64,000 nt of DNA, taken from contig NZ_CP043761.1 in NCBI RefSeq assembly GCF_008386395.1, forward strand, positions 620,001 through 684,000, read 5' to 3'. Every line of letters begins with the position of its first letter. Position 1 is the first letter of the stretch. The DNA is from Paenibacillus sp. 37 (GTDB taxonomy: Bacteria > Bacillota > Bacilli > Paenibacillales > Paenibacillaceae). The notes under the pieces are model-generated. The model was not told where the DNA came from and did not search any database. It was given only the letters and a program-made list of their open reading frames with translations. A program made the translations under genes and the position numbers. Positions 42,486-51,389 of the stretch are shown piece after piece.

Positions 42486-44471
42486 ATGATTGTACATACT
42501 AACCGTGTATCCAAAGAAGAAAACACAGCAGCAAATTCAACAAACATGAATCAGGTAATAAGCAAGTCTGATATTGAAGCCACGATCATTTTTATGACAG
42601 GAAGCACAGGTTTTATCGGCAAAGAAACGGTCAAACAACTCACGCAAGGAGACGTACAATTGCTCTTGTTGGTTCGTTCGGAACAGCGAGCCAGAAATGT
42701 GCTGAAGGCTTATGGAGTGGAGGATTTCGACCGGATTACCTTTATTACAGGTGATTTGTCCAAGTCGGGTCTTGGACTTACCGCAGCGGACCGGGTGCGT
42801 GCTCTTGAAGCAAATGTGATCATTCATGCGGGAGGAACGATGGACGTCACTTTGGAACGAAAAGTAGCCGAGCAGATATTCATGAACGGGGCCAGAGAAC
42901 TGGCACAGCTAGCACAGGAAATCCACTGTACTCATGGATTGAGACACTTTATCCACGTTGTTGGTTATATGAGTCCTTATGGAGAGCGGAATGAACAGGG
43001 GAATTATCTACAGGTTGAGCATGTGGATAACAATGAAAGTGCATATGAAGAGATGAAGTTCCATGCCGATCTGCACATTCGCGAGCATGCAGAACAGCAT
43101 CACTATCCCTTATCAGTTGTAAATCCGAGTACAGTGGTTGGGCCACGTCCCACCGGTGAAACCGAGCAAACGGGTGGGATTGGACTGCTCATTCAGGCGA
43201 TTCAGAAAGGACTTATGCCAGTAGTGCCGGGAGGTTCATCCTATTGGTTACCGCTTGTGGAGAATGACATTGTTGCACAGACGCTTGTTTTTCTATCCAG
43301 GGAAGCTGCTCCAGTCGGAGGAACTTATCCATTATTGGCGCGGAGGGAAGACAGTCCCAATATGAAGGAACTACTGCAACTCTTGGCACAGCAATTGGAC
43401 GTACCCAAGCCCAAAGGGGCTGTGCCACTACGATGGATTCAATGGATCATGAAATCAGGGGGCACACGCATCAGTGGTGTTCCAACGGAGTCGGTTGCTT
43501 TTATTACCAACAGATCATTCCCGGTTGAAGAGACGGAGGCTCTGTTTACACGTATGGGGCAATCCTGGCCGGACATCCGGGAACAGCTTCCTCTGGTTAC
43601 AGCCGATCTGGACTATCGTCTGAGGTATACGCCGTTACCTGAGGGTTTTCCGACAGATTATACTCGGTCACGGAGCGGAAATATGGCTATGCTTGGTTGG
43701 GAGGGTGAGGGAGAGCCTTGGATTATTGTACATGGTTTGCTTCAATCTGCGGATGAGATGTTACCTTTGGGACAACAGCTTAGGGAACGGACCGGGAACC
43801 CGGTATGGTTAATCGATCTCGCTGGATTTGGACGGTCTCCTGTACATCAGGGAGATGAAGCGTTTGAAGGTCAGGTGGATGCACTGCTTACGGCTCTTGG
43901 TGAGTTTGAGGGTCCGGTGAAGCTGGTTGGTCATTCAGTAGGGGCTGCTATTGCAGCTGCGGCACAGATGCGTAGCGGGCGGACAGACATTCGGTTAGGT
44001 TTGCTTCAGCCAGTTGCCAACAATTCGAATCCGAATGTGCTAAGAGGGATTTCCCGTTTGCCAAGAGGGGTGATGCGCTCCCTGCTGCGTGGCAGATCGG
44101 AGAAAAGTTGGAATCAAATGTTCAGTTCACATAGCGGCGTAAGCAGTGTTATGGCCGATACCATGGGCAAGAGAATACGCTCCAGTCTCCAGTCCCCTCG
44201 CATCGCAGGAGCGCATGCAGACTTGTTGCGCTGGATCCACTCGGGTCAGAGGAAAGGCGCCAGATCAACGTTGTGGGCGAAAATGGAAAGTCAGCATTAT
44301 GCCAAGAATGTATTAGTTGTATGGGCCAATCAAGATCGGGAATATCACTATCCCCAGGATATGAACTCACAGGTCAAACGGATAGATGTACCCCATGGAC
44401 ATTACTTTCCGACGTTTCAGTATAAGGAAACGGCTGCAATCCTCACTGAATGGGCCGATACCTTGAGGTGA
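42486..44471 (+). CDS. Fusion of extended SDR (acyl reductase-like) and alpha/beta hydrolase
   Basis: 661 residues in two catalytic domains. Residues ~35-370: NAD(P)-binding extended SDR of the NAD_binding_4/thioester-reductase type (FMTGSTGFIGKETVKQL, GDLSKSGLGL, YEEMK as the YxxxK pair, VVNPSTVVGPRPTG). Residues ~395-661: alpha/beta hydrolase with oxyanion region IIVHGLL, nucleophile elbow GHSVG (about 482) and final His in PHGHYFPTF. Possibly handles an acyl ester or aldehyde; the substrate is unknown. AAGGAG precedes ATG 42486. Controlled by the adjacent TetR. Confidence 0.82.
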   Translation: MIVHTNRVSKEENTAANSTNMNQVISKSDIEATIIFMTGSTGFIGKETVKQLTQGDVQLLLLVRSEQRARNVLKAYGVEDFDRITFITGDLSKSGLGLTAADRVRALEANVIIHAGGTMDVTLERKVAEQIFMNGARELAQLAQEIHCTHGLRHFIHVVGYMSPYGERNEQGNYLQVEHVDNNESAYEEMKFHADLHIREHAEQHHYPLSVVNPSTVVGPRPTGETEQTGGIGLLIQAIQKGLMPVVPGGSSYWLPLVENDIVAQTLVFLSREAAPVGGTYPLLARREDSPNMKELLQLLAQQLDVPKPKGAVPLRWIQWIMKSGGTRISGVPTESVAFITNRSFPVEETEALFTRMGQSWPDIREQLPLVTADLDYRLRYTPLPEGFPTDYTRSRSGNMAMLGWEGEGEPWIIVHGLLQSADEMLPLGQQLRERTGNPVWLIDLAGFGRSPVHQGDEAFEGQVDALLTALGEFEGPVKLVGHSVGAAIAAAAQMRSGRTDIRLGLLQPVANNSNPNVLRGISRLPRGVMRSLLRGRSEKSWNQMFSSHSGVSSVMADTMGKRIRSSLQSPRIAGAHADLLRWIHSGQRKGARSTLWAKMESQHYAKNVLVVWANQDREYHYPQDMNSQVKRIDVPHGHYFPTFQYKETAAILTEWADTLR

Positions 44472-44566
44472 GTTCAGGTTTGGATACGCAGGAATCCCGT
44501 ACCAATTGTCGAAAGGGTCAAGTCGAGTTACGAAGAGGATTAACCAAAGATAGGAGAGATGAATGT

Positions 44567-45514
44567 ATGAGTCAGCAACGTGTGGAAATCAGTAAAAATG
44601 TGCTAATCGAATGTCTCGGACTGCGCAGCGGAGAGAATCTGGTAGTTGTCGCAGACGATATGAAACGGGATTTGGCTGAATCCATCTATGAGGCAGGCAA
44701 AGCACTTGGTGCAGAGTCGGTCCTGTTAATCATGAAGGAACGCAGCAGATCTGGAGAAGAGCCGCCTGCGCCGATTGCAGAGGCCATGATTCGAGCAGAT
44801 GTAGCCGTGTGTGTAACGCGATATTCATTAACACATACCCAGGCACGCAAAAAAGCCGCTGCCTCTGGTACCCGAGTGGCAACAATGCCCGGCATGACAG
44901 AGGATATGTTTGTGAACGGAGCCATTACAGCTGAATATTCGCAAGTAAAGGCGTTGACCGAGAAGGTAACGGCTCTATTAACCGCAGGTCGCCATGTGCG
45001 AATAGAGAAGCAGGGCCATAGTCTTTCCTTTTCCATTGAAGATCGTAACGGTGTACCAAGCACAGGTATGTATTTGAACCCTGGTGAATCGGGCAACTTG
45101 CCGTCAGGAGAAGCCTATATTGCTCCCGTCGAGGGCAAGGGCGAGGGCAGTATTATTGTAGATGGTTCCGTTGCTGGAATTGGGGCACTCCGTGAACCGA
45201 TGCTATTGACCGTTAGTGAAGGACGGTTGGTGTCAGCTGAAGGACCAGATGGGGCTCAATTACTGGAAACGCTTGGTGAGGGCGATGGTCGTTTTCTCGG
45301 CGAATTCGGGATCGGTACCAATAACAAGGCACGAATCACGGGTGTGGTGCTGGAAGATGAGAAGGTGTATGGCACAATTCATGTGGCCTTTGGCAGCAAT
45401 AACACATTTGGTGGAACGATTGCCGCGGGTGTTCATATTGATGCAGTTGTACAAAAGCCGGACGTGTACATCGATGACAGGCTGATCATGCGTCAGGGTG
45501 AATTGGTCGAATAA
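44567..45514 (+). CDS. M29-like (aminopeptidase T/AmpS-type) metallopeptidase
   Basis: 315 residues. Resembles COG2309 leucyl aminopeptidases in condensed form: N-terminal Rossmann-like part (LRSGENLVVVADD, GAESVLLIMK) and C-terminal metal-site part with NLPSGEAYIAPVEGKGEG, LGEFGIGTN, VYGTIHVAFGSN and GVHIDAVVQKPDVYID, the order of Glu, His and Asp blocks seen in M29. ATG 44567 has AGGAGAG 9 nt upstream; the longer frame from 44450 overlaps the previous gene. Follows the SDR-hydrolase gene by 95 nt, likely same unit. Confidence 0.8.
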   Translation: MSQQRVEISKNVLIECLGLRSGENLVVVADDMKRDLAESIYEAGKALGAESVLLIMKERSRSGEEPPAPIAEAMIRADVAVCVTRYSLTHTQARKKAAASGTRVATMPGMTEDMFVNGAITAEYSQVKALTEKVTALLTAGRHVRIEKQGHSLSFSIEDRNGVPSTGMYLNPGESGNLPSGEAYIAPVEGKGEGSIIVDGSVAGIGALREPMLLTVSEGRLVSAEGPDGAQLLETLGEGDGRFLGEFGIGTNNKARITGVVLEDEKVYGTIHVAFGSNNTFGGTIAAGVHIDAVVQKPDVYIDDRLIMRQGELVE

Positions 45515-45535
45515 CTACAGCGAAGGAAATTGGGC

Positions 45536-45770
45536 ATGTCCACAACGTGTCCACAGTAATGGATAACTGAAGCGGAAATTCAGATTTTACGTCAGATTTA
45601 CAAACAAATACACAACATGTCCACATTAAATTAATGAATATCCACATGAAACGCTAAAGATATCCACAGCATGTGTGCAATATGTGCACAACTTATCCAC
45701 AAATCAGGTATAACTCGTGTTTTCATCTGATAAAACAGTTGTTTTGGAGTAATAAAACAAGTTATCCACA
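45536..45770 (+). other. DnaA-box-like cluster 2
   Basis: Seven TTATCCACA-like 9-mers, all in the same orientation: 45536, 45547, 45617, 45638, 45660, 45693 (perfect) and 45762 (perfect), in AT-rich non-coding DNA after the peptidase gene. No gene is visible between 45515 and 46127. Not the chromosomal origin as usually organised, since no dnaA or dnaN is nearby. Confidence 0.6.
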
Positions 45771-45835
45771 GGAATTTCGCTTTTTTGTTCCAAGTATTTG
45801 AAAACATAGAAACAGATCCATAAATATATGGGGAT

Positions 45836-45880
45836 AAAAAAGACCAAAAATCGGCATAAAGCTGATCTTTGGTCTTTTTT
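45836..45880 (+). terminator. Intrinsic terminator
   Basis: AAAAAAGACCAAA...ATCGGC pairs with GCTGAT...TTTGGTCTTTTTT (45836-45855 with 45861-45880). Also A/T-flanked for the opposite strand. Confidence 0.85.
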
Positions 45881-46127
45881 CGAATATCATTTTTCAATCC
45901 AATGTCAGGTTACTTACGCTCAATATTAAAACGACTAACTTCCACCACCCTCTACAACAGGGCAAATGAGCAGAGCGGAGACAGCAACCGTAATGCAACG
46001 TCTGTTGAAGTTGGCAAAATTGATCTGAAGCCTAAACATTTGGTCAAAAATAACCGATAAACCAAAGTAATATCTAATGGGACGAAAGTAGTCTGATTAT
46101 ACGGAATGAGAGGGTATGGGGATAACT

Positions 46128-46559
46128 ATGGACGAGGGAATGCAATATATTAATTTTTCGGTAGGAGACCAGATCTTTGCACTACGAATTGATGAAGTTC
46201 ATGAGATCATCAGAATGGTACAGGTGACAACAGTTCCATTTGGAAGCCCAGAGATCAGAGGTTTTGCTTCGCTGTACGGTAAGGTCGTTTCGGTTGTGAG
46301 TCTTCGTGTATTGTTAGGCATGCCGGACCAGGAGGATACTTCTTCTACACGTATTATTGTGGTGCCTTACAAAGGTGGATTTGTACCGCTGATCGTAGAT
46401 ATGGTCGATTCTGTCGTAAGTTACGATCGTTTCGAGGAACCTGCTGAGGAACACCGCCGTTTCATGCTTGGCGTTTTTGACAAAATCGGGTTCTGTGAAG
46501 ATCATCGTGCAGGCATTTTGAACCTGGATGTATTACTGGGCAGCTTGATCAGATCATAG
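46128..46559 (+). CDS. cheW: CheW chemotaxis coupling protein
   Basis: 143 residues, single CheW domain: MQYINFSVGDQIFALRIDEVHEI at the start, VPFGSPEIRGFASLYGKVVSVVSLRVLLGM (the family's ir-G...p-idL core) and GVFDKIGFCEDHRAGILNLDVLL at the end. Links methyl-accepting receptors to CheA at the membrane. ATG 46128 was preferred over 46116, whose putative site abuts it. No other chemotaxis genes are in the window; this may be a stand-alone CheW. Confidence 0.88.
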   Translation: MDEGMQYINFSVGDQIFALRIDEVHEIIRMVQVTTVPFGSPEIRGFASLYGKVVSVVSLRVLLGMPDQEDTSSTRIIVVPYKGGFVPLIVDMVDSVVSYDRFEEPAEEHRRFMLGVFDKIGFCEDHRAGILNLDVLLGSLIRS

Positions 46560-46612
46560 GAGTATAACGTTCCGTAATTCTTTCAATGTTCAGTATTTCC
46601 TTCGGTTTACCC

Positions 46613-46653
46613 AAATGTTCCTCATCCGCTTTTCGGGAGAAGGGACATTTTTT
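46613..46653 (+). terminator. Intrinsic terminator of cheW
   Basis: AAATGTTCC (46613-46621) pairs with GGGACATTT (46642-46650, one G-U), inner CCG/CGG, then a T-run. Confidence 0.7.
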
Positions 46654-46663
46654 TGTACCGCTA

Positions 46664-46823
46664 GGGCGTGTCTGAAAACTCAGAAGGAAGCAGATTTTGC
46701 CGAATTTTCGTTCCAAGCAAGAAAGTTTTCCGCAGGCGTGCCGGGGCACGTCAAGGGAAAGTGACGCAGCAGGGGGCGAAAAGGGGGTAAAAGATGCACT
46801 TCAGCGAGTTTTGAGACACGCCC
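46664..46823. mobile_element. MITE: 160-bp element with 18-bp terminal inverted repeats
   Basis: Left end GGGCGTGTCTGAAAACTC (46664-46681), right end GAGTTTTGAGACACGCCC (46806-46823), one mismatch, flanked on both sides by TA (46662-46663 and 46824-46825). No transposase frame inside. TA flanks suggest a TA-targeting transposase family, but the parent insertion sequence is not in the window. Confidence 0.75.
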
Positions 46824-46925
46824 TAACCCTCGAAATAACCACTTTTTATGGGCAAAGGTTTTTAAATCCGGTCATTTTCGTATATGATGGAGAGTAACAA
46901 TGCGAAGGGATGACGGGAGACTTTA

Positions 46926-49900
46926 ATGATGCAATCGCTGTATGGAGTATGGCTTGGTGACGTATTTTTTTGTTTTTCCGGTGAAACATCGGAACCGCGT
47001 GTGGATGCATGGAGCCACGTGGTAAGAAGGTTGAATTTTGGCGACGGGGGTCGTCTGTTTCAGCCTGCCGCTCTGCGTCTTGCGGAGCTGCGCTGGCCGA
47101 ATCCGCTGAGGAACACGGCTGAAGCCAAGAACACGAAGCGGCGTCAGCTGCTGGGGCGCACATTGGAAGGATTGGCAGTCTCGCCTAAGGATGCCTTCAG
47201 GTTGCTGCTTCAATGGGATGACCGTTTGTTAAATGCAGCCGGAATTCAGGTTGGAGAAGAGATGCGTTACTGGATCAAAGCAGCGCAGTTCACACAGGAG
47301 CTGCTGTTGCGGGGAGCGATTGCTCCATCGGCTGAATTCGCAGCAAAGACCGGAGCACGGCGACGGACCGGGCAAGAGACATTAACAGGCGTATGGCGGC
47401 CACGCTTGCAGCAGGAGGAGGACATCGAACGCTTCCGCGATCTTGCTGAAGCGATGCCTCCGATTGGATTGGCCGCTCCTGGAGCTTATGCTTCATTGGA
47501 ACCGGAAACGCGTGAAGAAGCAGGGGCTGCGGTATTATTTTCATTCATGAGTGGCATGATTCATGCTGTAGTGACAAGTGAACTGGAGAGTATGGACAGT
47601 GAACTGTCCCGTTACCGCACCCCATATCGACGCGGATCTTCGCCAGTAGCCGAACTCTGGTGGAACAGTCTGATCTCGATGTTCCGTCCTGTGACTGTGC
47701 AAGGGCCGACGGACGATATGACAGCGTTTATTCATACGCTGCAAGAAGTGGGTGGAACGTCAATGCCAATCGTGGGAGCAGAAGAGATGGCACCTGCTGA
47801 AGGCCAATTGAAGCTGGTGCTCCGCTTGGAGCCTCCACTGGGCGAACATGAAACGATCTGGGGAGTCAGCTTTTGGGTGGACAGTGAGCAGGAACCAAGC
47901 CTGAGGTTGCCTGCACGGACTATCTGGGCACATCCGGAGCGAGATCTGGACCGAGGGAAGGTGTTGTATACCTCGGCGGCAGAGCAATTATTGATGGCAC
48001 TTGGGCAAGCAGCAGAACTGGCACCTGAACTGGAGACGGCGCTGCTTACCGCTCGTCCGGAGGAAATTAAGCTGGAGCAGCAGGGTTTCTTTGAATTTCT
48101 CACGCATGCAGTTCCACGTTTGCAGAAGGCAGGGATAACCGTTCTTATGCCTTCAAGGTGGAGTCGTGCCGGGAAACGTCGTGCGGGACTACGTCTGCAG
48201 ATGTTGAATCGGGGAACAGAGCGTTTGCCTGGAGCCACATCTGCACTGGGCATGGAACAATTGGTTGCTTTCAAAGCAGAGCCTATGCTGGATGGTAAAC
48301 CGGTCACGGCGGAGGAACTGGCAGCACTGGCTGAATCCACAGTTCCGTATGTCATGTTCCGTGGTGAATGGATTGAAGTGGATACAAAAGAGATTCGCCA
48401 AGTCCTGCGTTATATGAAAAAAGAAGAAGAACAATATATGCCTCTCTCCGAATGGCTGCATCTGGCAGCGGATGAAGGGGAGGATTCCGCCTGGAAGGGT
48501 CTTTCCGTCTTTGGTGCCGAATCTGATGGGATGCTTGCTTTTCTGCTCGATGGACAGGTGCTTCGCAGCATTGAGCCTCGTCAGGTTCCGGCAGAATTGC
48601 ATGGTGAACTAAGACCTTATCAGGAACGAGGTTACCAATGGTTATCCGCTATGCGTGAGCTGGGCTTTGGCGTATGTCTCGCGGACGATATGGGACTTGG
48701 GAAGACCATTCAGGTAATTACCTGTCTGCTGGACCGCAAACATGAGGAACGCCAGGCAGCTGAAGAGGAAGCGCGTGAGAATGAGCTCCTGAATGGATCA
48801 GATGATTCTTTCCCGGCGGATCAGCACACGAATGAGCAGCATGTTCATCTGCCTGCACTTATTGTGTGTCCTACCTCGCTGCTTGGAAACTGGCAGCGTG
48901 AGCTGAAGCGGTTTGCCCCGGATCTGTCCCTATATATTCATCATGGCGGACAACGGCTGCACGGGAATGATTTTCAGGCAGAAGCGCAGACGCATGACAT
49001 TGTACTGACGACCTATCATCTGGCAGGCAGAGATGGCCCGGATCTGGCTTCATTGCACTGGTCCACCATTGTGCTGGATGAGGCACAATATATTAAGAAC
49101 TACCGTACCAAACAAGCGCAAAGCGTGATGCGCCTGTCTACACTTCATCGTATTGCGATGACGGGAACGCCTGTAGAGAACCGATTGAGCGAACTATGGT
49201 CGATTTTCCAGTTTCTCAATCCGGGGTATTTGGGAACAGCTTCATCGTTCCGCCAGCGGTATACGGGACTGGGGCCATCCGAAGAAAATGCAGCCTCCTT
49301 GCGTGAGCTTCATCGACTGGTATCTCCATTCATGCTGCGCAGGCTGAAAAGTGATCCGGATATTCGCAAGGATCTGCCAGAGAAGCTTGAACTGAAATCC
49401 TATTGTTCTCTGACGCCGGAGCAGACGGTGCTGTACCAGCGTGTGGTGGATGATCTGATGGGTGGTCTGGACGGCAGAAATGGTATTGCCCGGAAGGGGA
49501 TTGTGCTGTCCTCCCTGACCAAGCTCAAACAGATCTGTGATCATCCGGTGCTGGCGGACAGTAATCGGAAAGACCACGGCAAGGCTGAGGCATCCGGTAA
49601 GATGGAACGTTTGCTTGAACTGCTGGATGCCATCCGTGATAACGGGGAATCCGCCCTGATTTTCACGCAGTATGTTGCTATGGGAGATTTGTTGGTATCG
49701 AGGTTGAAACAGCGATATGAGGAAGAACCCTATTTCCTGCATGGTGGTGTGTCGAAGGCGCAAAGAGATGATATGGTGGAGACTTTCCAAAAAGGAGAGG
49801 GGCCGTCCATGTTTGTTCTATCTCTTCGTGCCGGAGGTGTGGGTCTGAATCTGACACGGGCGAGTCATGTCGTTCACTATGATCGGTGGTGGAATCCCGC

Positions 49901-50129
49901 GGTTGAGAATCAGGCGACGGACCGTGTATTCCGAATTGGACAGAATCGCAACGTGCAGGTGCATAAGCTGATCTGTCAGGGAACGCTGGAGGAACGGATT
50001 GATGAGCTGATTGAAAGCAAGAAGGCACTCTCCGAGCAGGTCGTTGGTTCGGGTGAGAACTGGCTGACCGAGATGTCGGATGATGAGCTGCGCGGTCTAA
50101 TCTCACTTCAGGGTGAGACGTGGCTGTGA
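46926..50129 (+). CDS. SNF2-family DEAD/DEAH helicase with N-terminal SNF2-associated region
   Basis: 1067 residues. N-terminal ~550 residues form the bacterial SNF2-helicase-associated region (DUF3670-like). SNF2 ATPase follows: Walker A DDMGLGKT near 585, Walker B DEAQ near 720, MTGTPVENR, then the helicase C domain (GGVSKAQRDDMVETF, VLSLRAGGVGLNLTRAS, DRWWNPAVENQATDRVFRIGQ). Translocates on dsDNA; bacterial roles include transcription recycling and chromatin-like remodelling. Start at one of two adjacent ATGs, GGGAG upstream. 46 nt before its SWIM partner. Confidence 0.92.
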   Translation: MMQSLYGVWLGDVFFCFSGETSEPRVDAWSHVVRRLNFGDGGRLFQPAALRLAELRWPNPLRNTAEAKNTKRRQLLGRTLEGLAVSPKDAFRLLLQWDDRLLNAAGIQVGEEMRYWIKAAQFTQELLLRGAIAPSAEFAAKTGARRRTGQETLTGVWRPRLQQEEDIERFRDLAEAMPPIGLAAPGAYASLEPETREEAGAAVLFSFMSGMIHAVVTSELESMDSELSRYRTPYRRGSSPVAELWWNSLISMFRPVTVQGPTDDMTAFIHTLQEVGGTSMPIVGAEEMAPAEGQLKLVLRLEPPLGEHETIWGVSFWVDSEQEPSLRLPARTIWAHPERDLDRGKVLYTSAAEQLLMALGQAAELAPELETALLTARPEEIKLEQQGFFEFLTHAVPRLQKAGITVLMPSRWSRAGKRRAGLRLQMLNRGTERLPGATSALGMEQLVAFKAEPMLDGKPVTAEELAALAESTVPYVMFRGEWIEVDTKEIRQVLRYMKKEEEQYMPLSEWLHLAADEGEDSAWKGLSVFGAESDGMLAFLLDGQVLRSIEPRQVPAELHGELRPYQERGYQWLSAMRELGFGVCLADDMGLGKTIQVITCLLDRKHEERQAAEEEARENELLNGSDDSFPADQHTNEQHVHLPALIVCPTSLLGNWQRELKRFAPDLSLYIHHGGQRLHGNDFQAEAQTHDIVLTTYHLAGRDGPDLASLHWSTIVLDEAQYIKNYRTKQAQSVMRLSTLHRIAMTGTPVENRLSELWSIFQFLNPGYLGTASSFRQRYTGLGPSEENAASLRELHRLVSPFMLRRLKSDPDIRKDLPEKLELKSYCSLTPEQTVLYQRVVDDLMGGLDGRNGIARKGIVLSSLTKLKQICDHPVLADSNRKDHGKAEASGKMERLLELLDAIRDNGESALIFTQYVAMGDLLVSRLKQRYEEEPYFLHGGVSKAQRDDMVETFQKGEGPSMFVLSLRAGGVGLNLTRASHVVHYDRWWNPAVENQATDRVFRIGQNRNVQVHKLICQGTLEERIDELIESKKALSEQVVGSGENWLTEMSDDELRGLISLQGETWL

Positions 50130-50175
50130 CCTTGAACATTCAGGGGAATATAGATGTTGAGAAAGGGGGATTATT

Positions 50176-50988
50176 GTGAGCGAAAAATGGAAGATCGAGC
50201 TGCATATGTCCCCCGGTGGGTGGACAGCAGAAGTAAATACAGCAGCGGAAGCGGACCAGGAAGTTTCCGTTTCCGCTTCCGCTGTTGAGGGCAAGACCGG
50301 ATCAGCCGCAGGCATGTTCACGGTCACGGGAACGCCGGCGCGACTGAGCGAAGCCCAGCGCGAGGCTGTGCTGGCTCAACTGCGCAAGCGCCCGCTGACG
50401 CTGTACGCCCTGCTGCGCGGCGGCCCGGCGTCCGAGGAGCTCGCCGGGCTGCTGCCGGCTGCGCAAGCGCCCGAGGGCTCGCCAGGCGCAGCAACGGCCA
50501 GCGCGGCCGTGGCATGCACCTGCGGCCGCCCGAGCTGCGCGCATGCCGCGGCCGCTGAGCGCGCCGTAGCCGCGCGCCTCGCGGCCGAGCCGCTGCTGCA
50601 GCTGGCGCATGCCGGCCTGCCGCGCGAAGCGCTGCTCGCCGGCGTGCTGGGGGCATGGGCGGAGGAACTCGCCCATGATCCCAGCGGCCCCGGCCGCGCA
50701 GCGGAAACGGCTGGCCGCCCGCAAGTGCGGGGCGGCGAAGGCGGCGCGGCCGTCGGCGAGTGGATCGCCGAGGCCGCCGCGGACGGCGCCATGCACCAGC
50801 CGGGGCCGGGCTTTGGGGCCGTTGAGGTGCGCCTTACGCGGCCGGGCAAGCCGCCGGCCTTGCCGGAGCTGACGGCGCTGCTGCCGGGCGTGCCGGCCAC
50901 CGCAGGGCTGGATTTGATCCGCGAGCGTGTAGCCGCGCGGATGTGGCAGGCTGTCCAGAAGAAGGCGGACAGCCCGGCAACCAAATGA
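50176..50988 (+). CDS. SWIM zinc-finger protein, extremely GC-rich, SNF2 partner
   Basis: 270 residues, GTG start with AAAGGGGG upstream. SWIM zinc motif C114-x-C116-x4-C121-x-H123 (CTCGRPSCAH); the rest is Ala/Gly/Pro-rich with helical Ala-Leu-Glu segments. SWIM proteins are repeatedly encoded next to bacterial SNF2 helicases and are thought to bind DNA or protein. From about 50330 to 50960 the DNA is much more GC-rich than both flanks, yet the frame stays open and carries the motif, so it is a real gene. No frameshift seen. Confidence 0.75.
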   Translation: MSEKWKIELHMSPGGWTAEVNTAAEADQEVSVSASAVEGKTGSAAGMFTVTGTPARLSEAQREAVLAQLRKRPLTLYALLRGGPASEELAGLLPAAQAPEGSPGAATASAAVACTCGRPSCAHAAAAERAVAARLAAEPLLQLAHAGLPREALLAGVLGAWAEELAHDPSGPGRAAETAGRPQVRGGEGGAAVGEWIAEAAADGAMHQPGPGFGAVEVRLTRPGKPPALPELTALLPGVPATAGLDLIRERVAARMWQAVQKKADSPATK

Positions 50989-50999
50989 TGCACCCATTA

Positions 51000-51036
51000 G
51001 AGCGGGGGAGATCTCAGATCACCCCTGCTGTTTTTA
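51000..51036 (+). terminator. Intrinsic terminator of the SNF2-SWIM operon
   Basis: AGCGGGG.../...CCCCTGCT stem with inner GATCT/AGATC, then TTTTT. Confidence 0.75.
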
Positions 51037-51389
51037 TTGCAGCATGTTGCATTATTCGATTTAATTCATTTCCCGGTAACAAGATGAATTTTGTCTTTAT
51101 CCAACAATGCTCATTAGTAAAGTGTATCTCGGTATAATCACTTTTTTGCATATGGAATATAAGAAGGCATATTCCCATTTCACTTCTATTGTGTACAGCA
51201 TGGGGATGTTGCTCTAAAAGTCCAAAAAACGATCATACAGGCTGTACAGCCCGTATATGTTCATTCGGATCTCTTCTAAAGGACGTCTTTACCGGTGGAG
51301 CTTCGCTCCCAATTAAGGTATACTGTCGCAGGGAACATTGCACGCTGAGAACTATACAACATTTATATTATTGCGATAGGAGTTTTTAC
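51037..51389 (+). other. Non-coding region upstream of the vanY-like gene
   Basis: About 350 nt. Contains TATAAT at about 51135 without a good -35, TATACT at about 51319, and a small hairpin GGAGC-TTC-GCTCC near 51298-51310. The reading frame is open here but has no start site, so it is taken as leader. Confidence 0.35.

Noticed and set aside
45536..45770. Chromosomal replication origin
   Set aside because: DnaA-box-like sites are present, but dnaA, dnaN and other origin-linked genes are absent from the flanks.
50302..50997. 231-codon minus-strand frame and other long frames in the GC-rich block
   Set aside because: Long chance frames are expected in GC-rich DNA; the plus-strand frame carries the SWIM motif and a ribosome-binding site.
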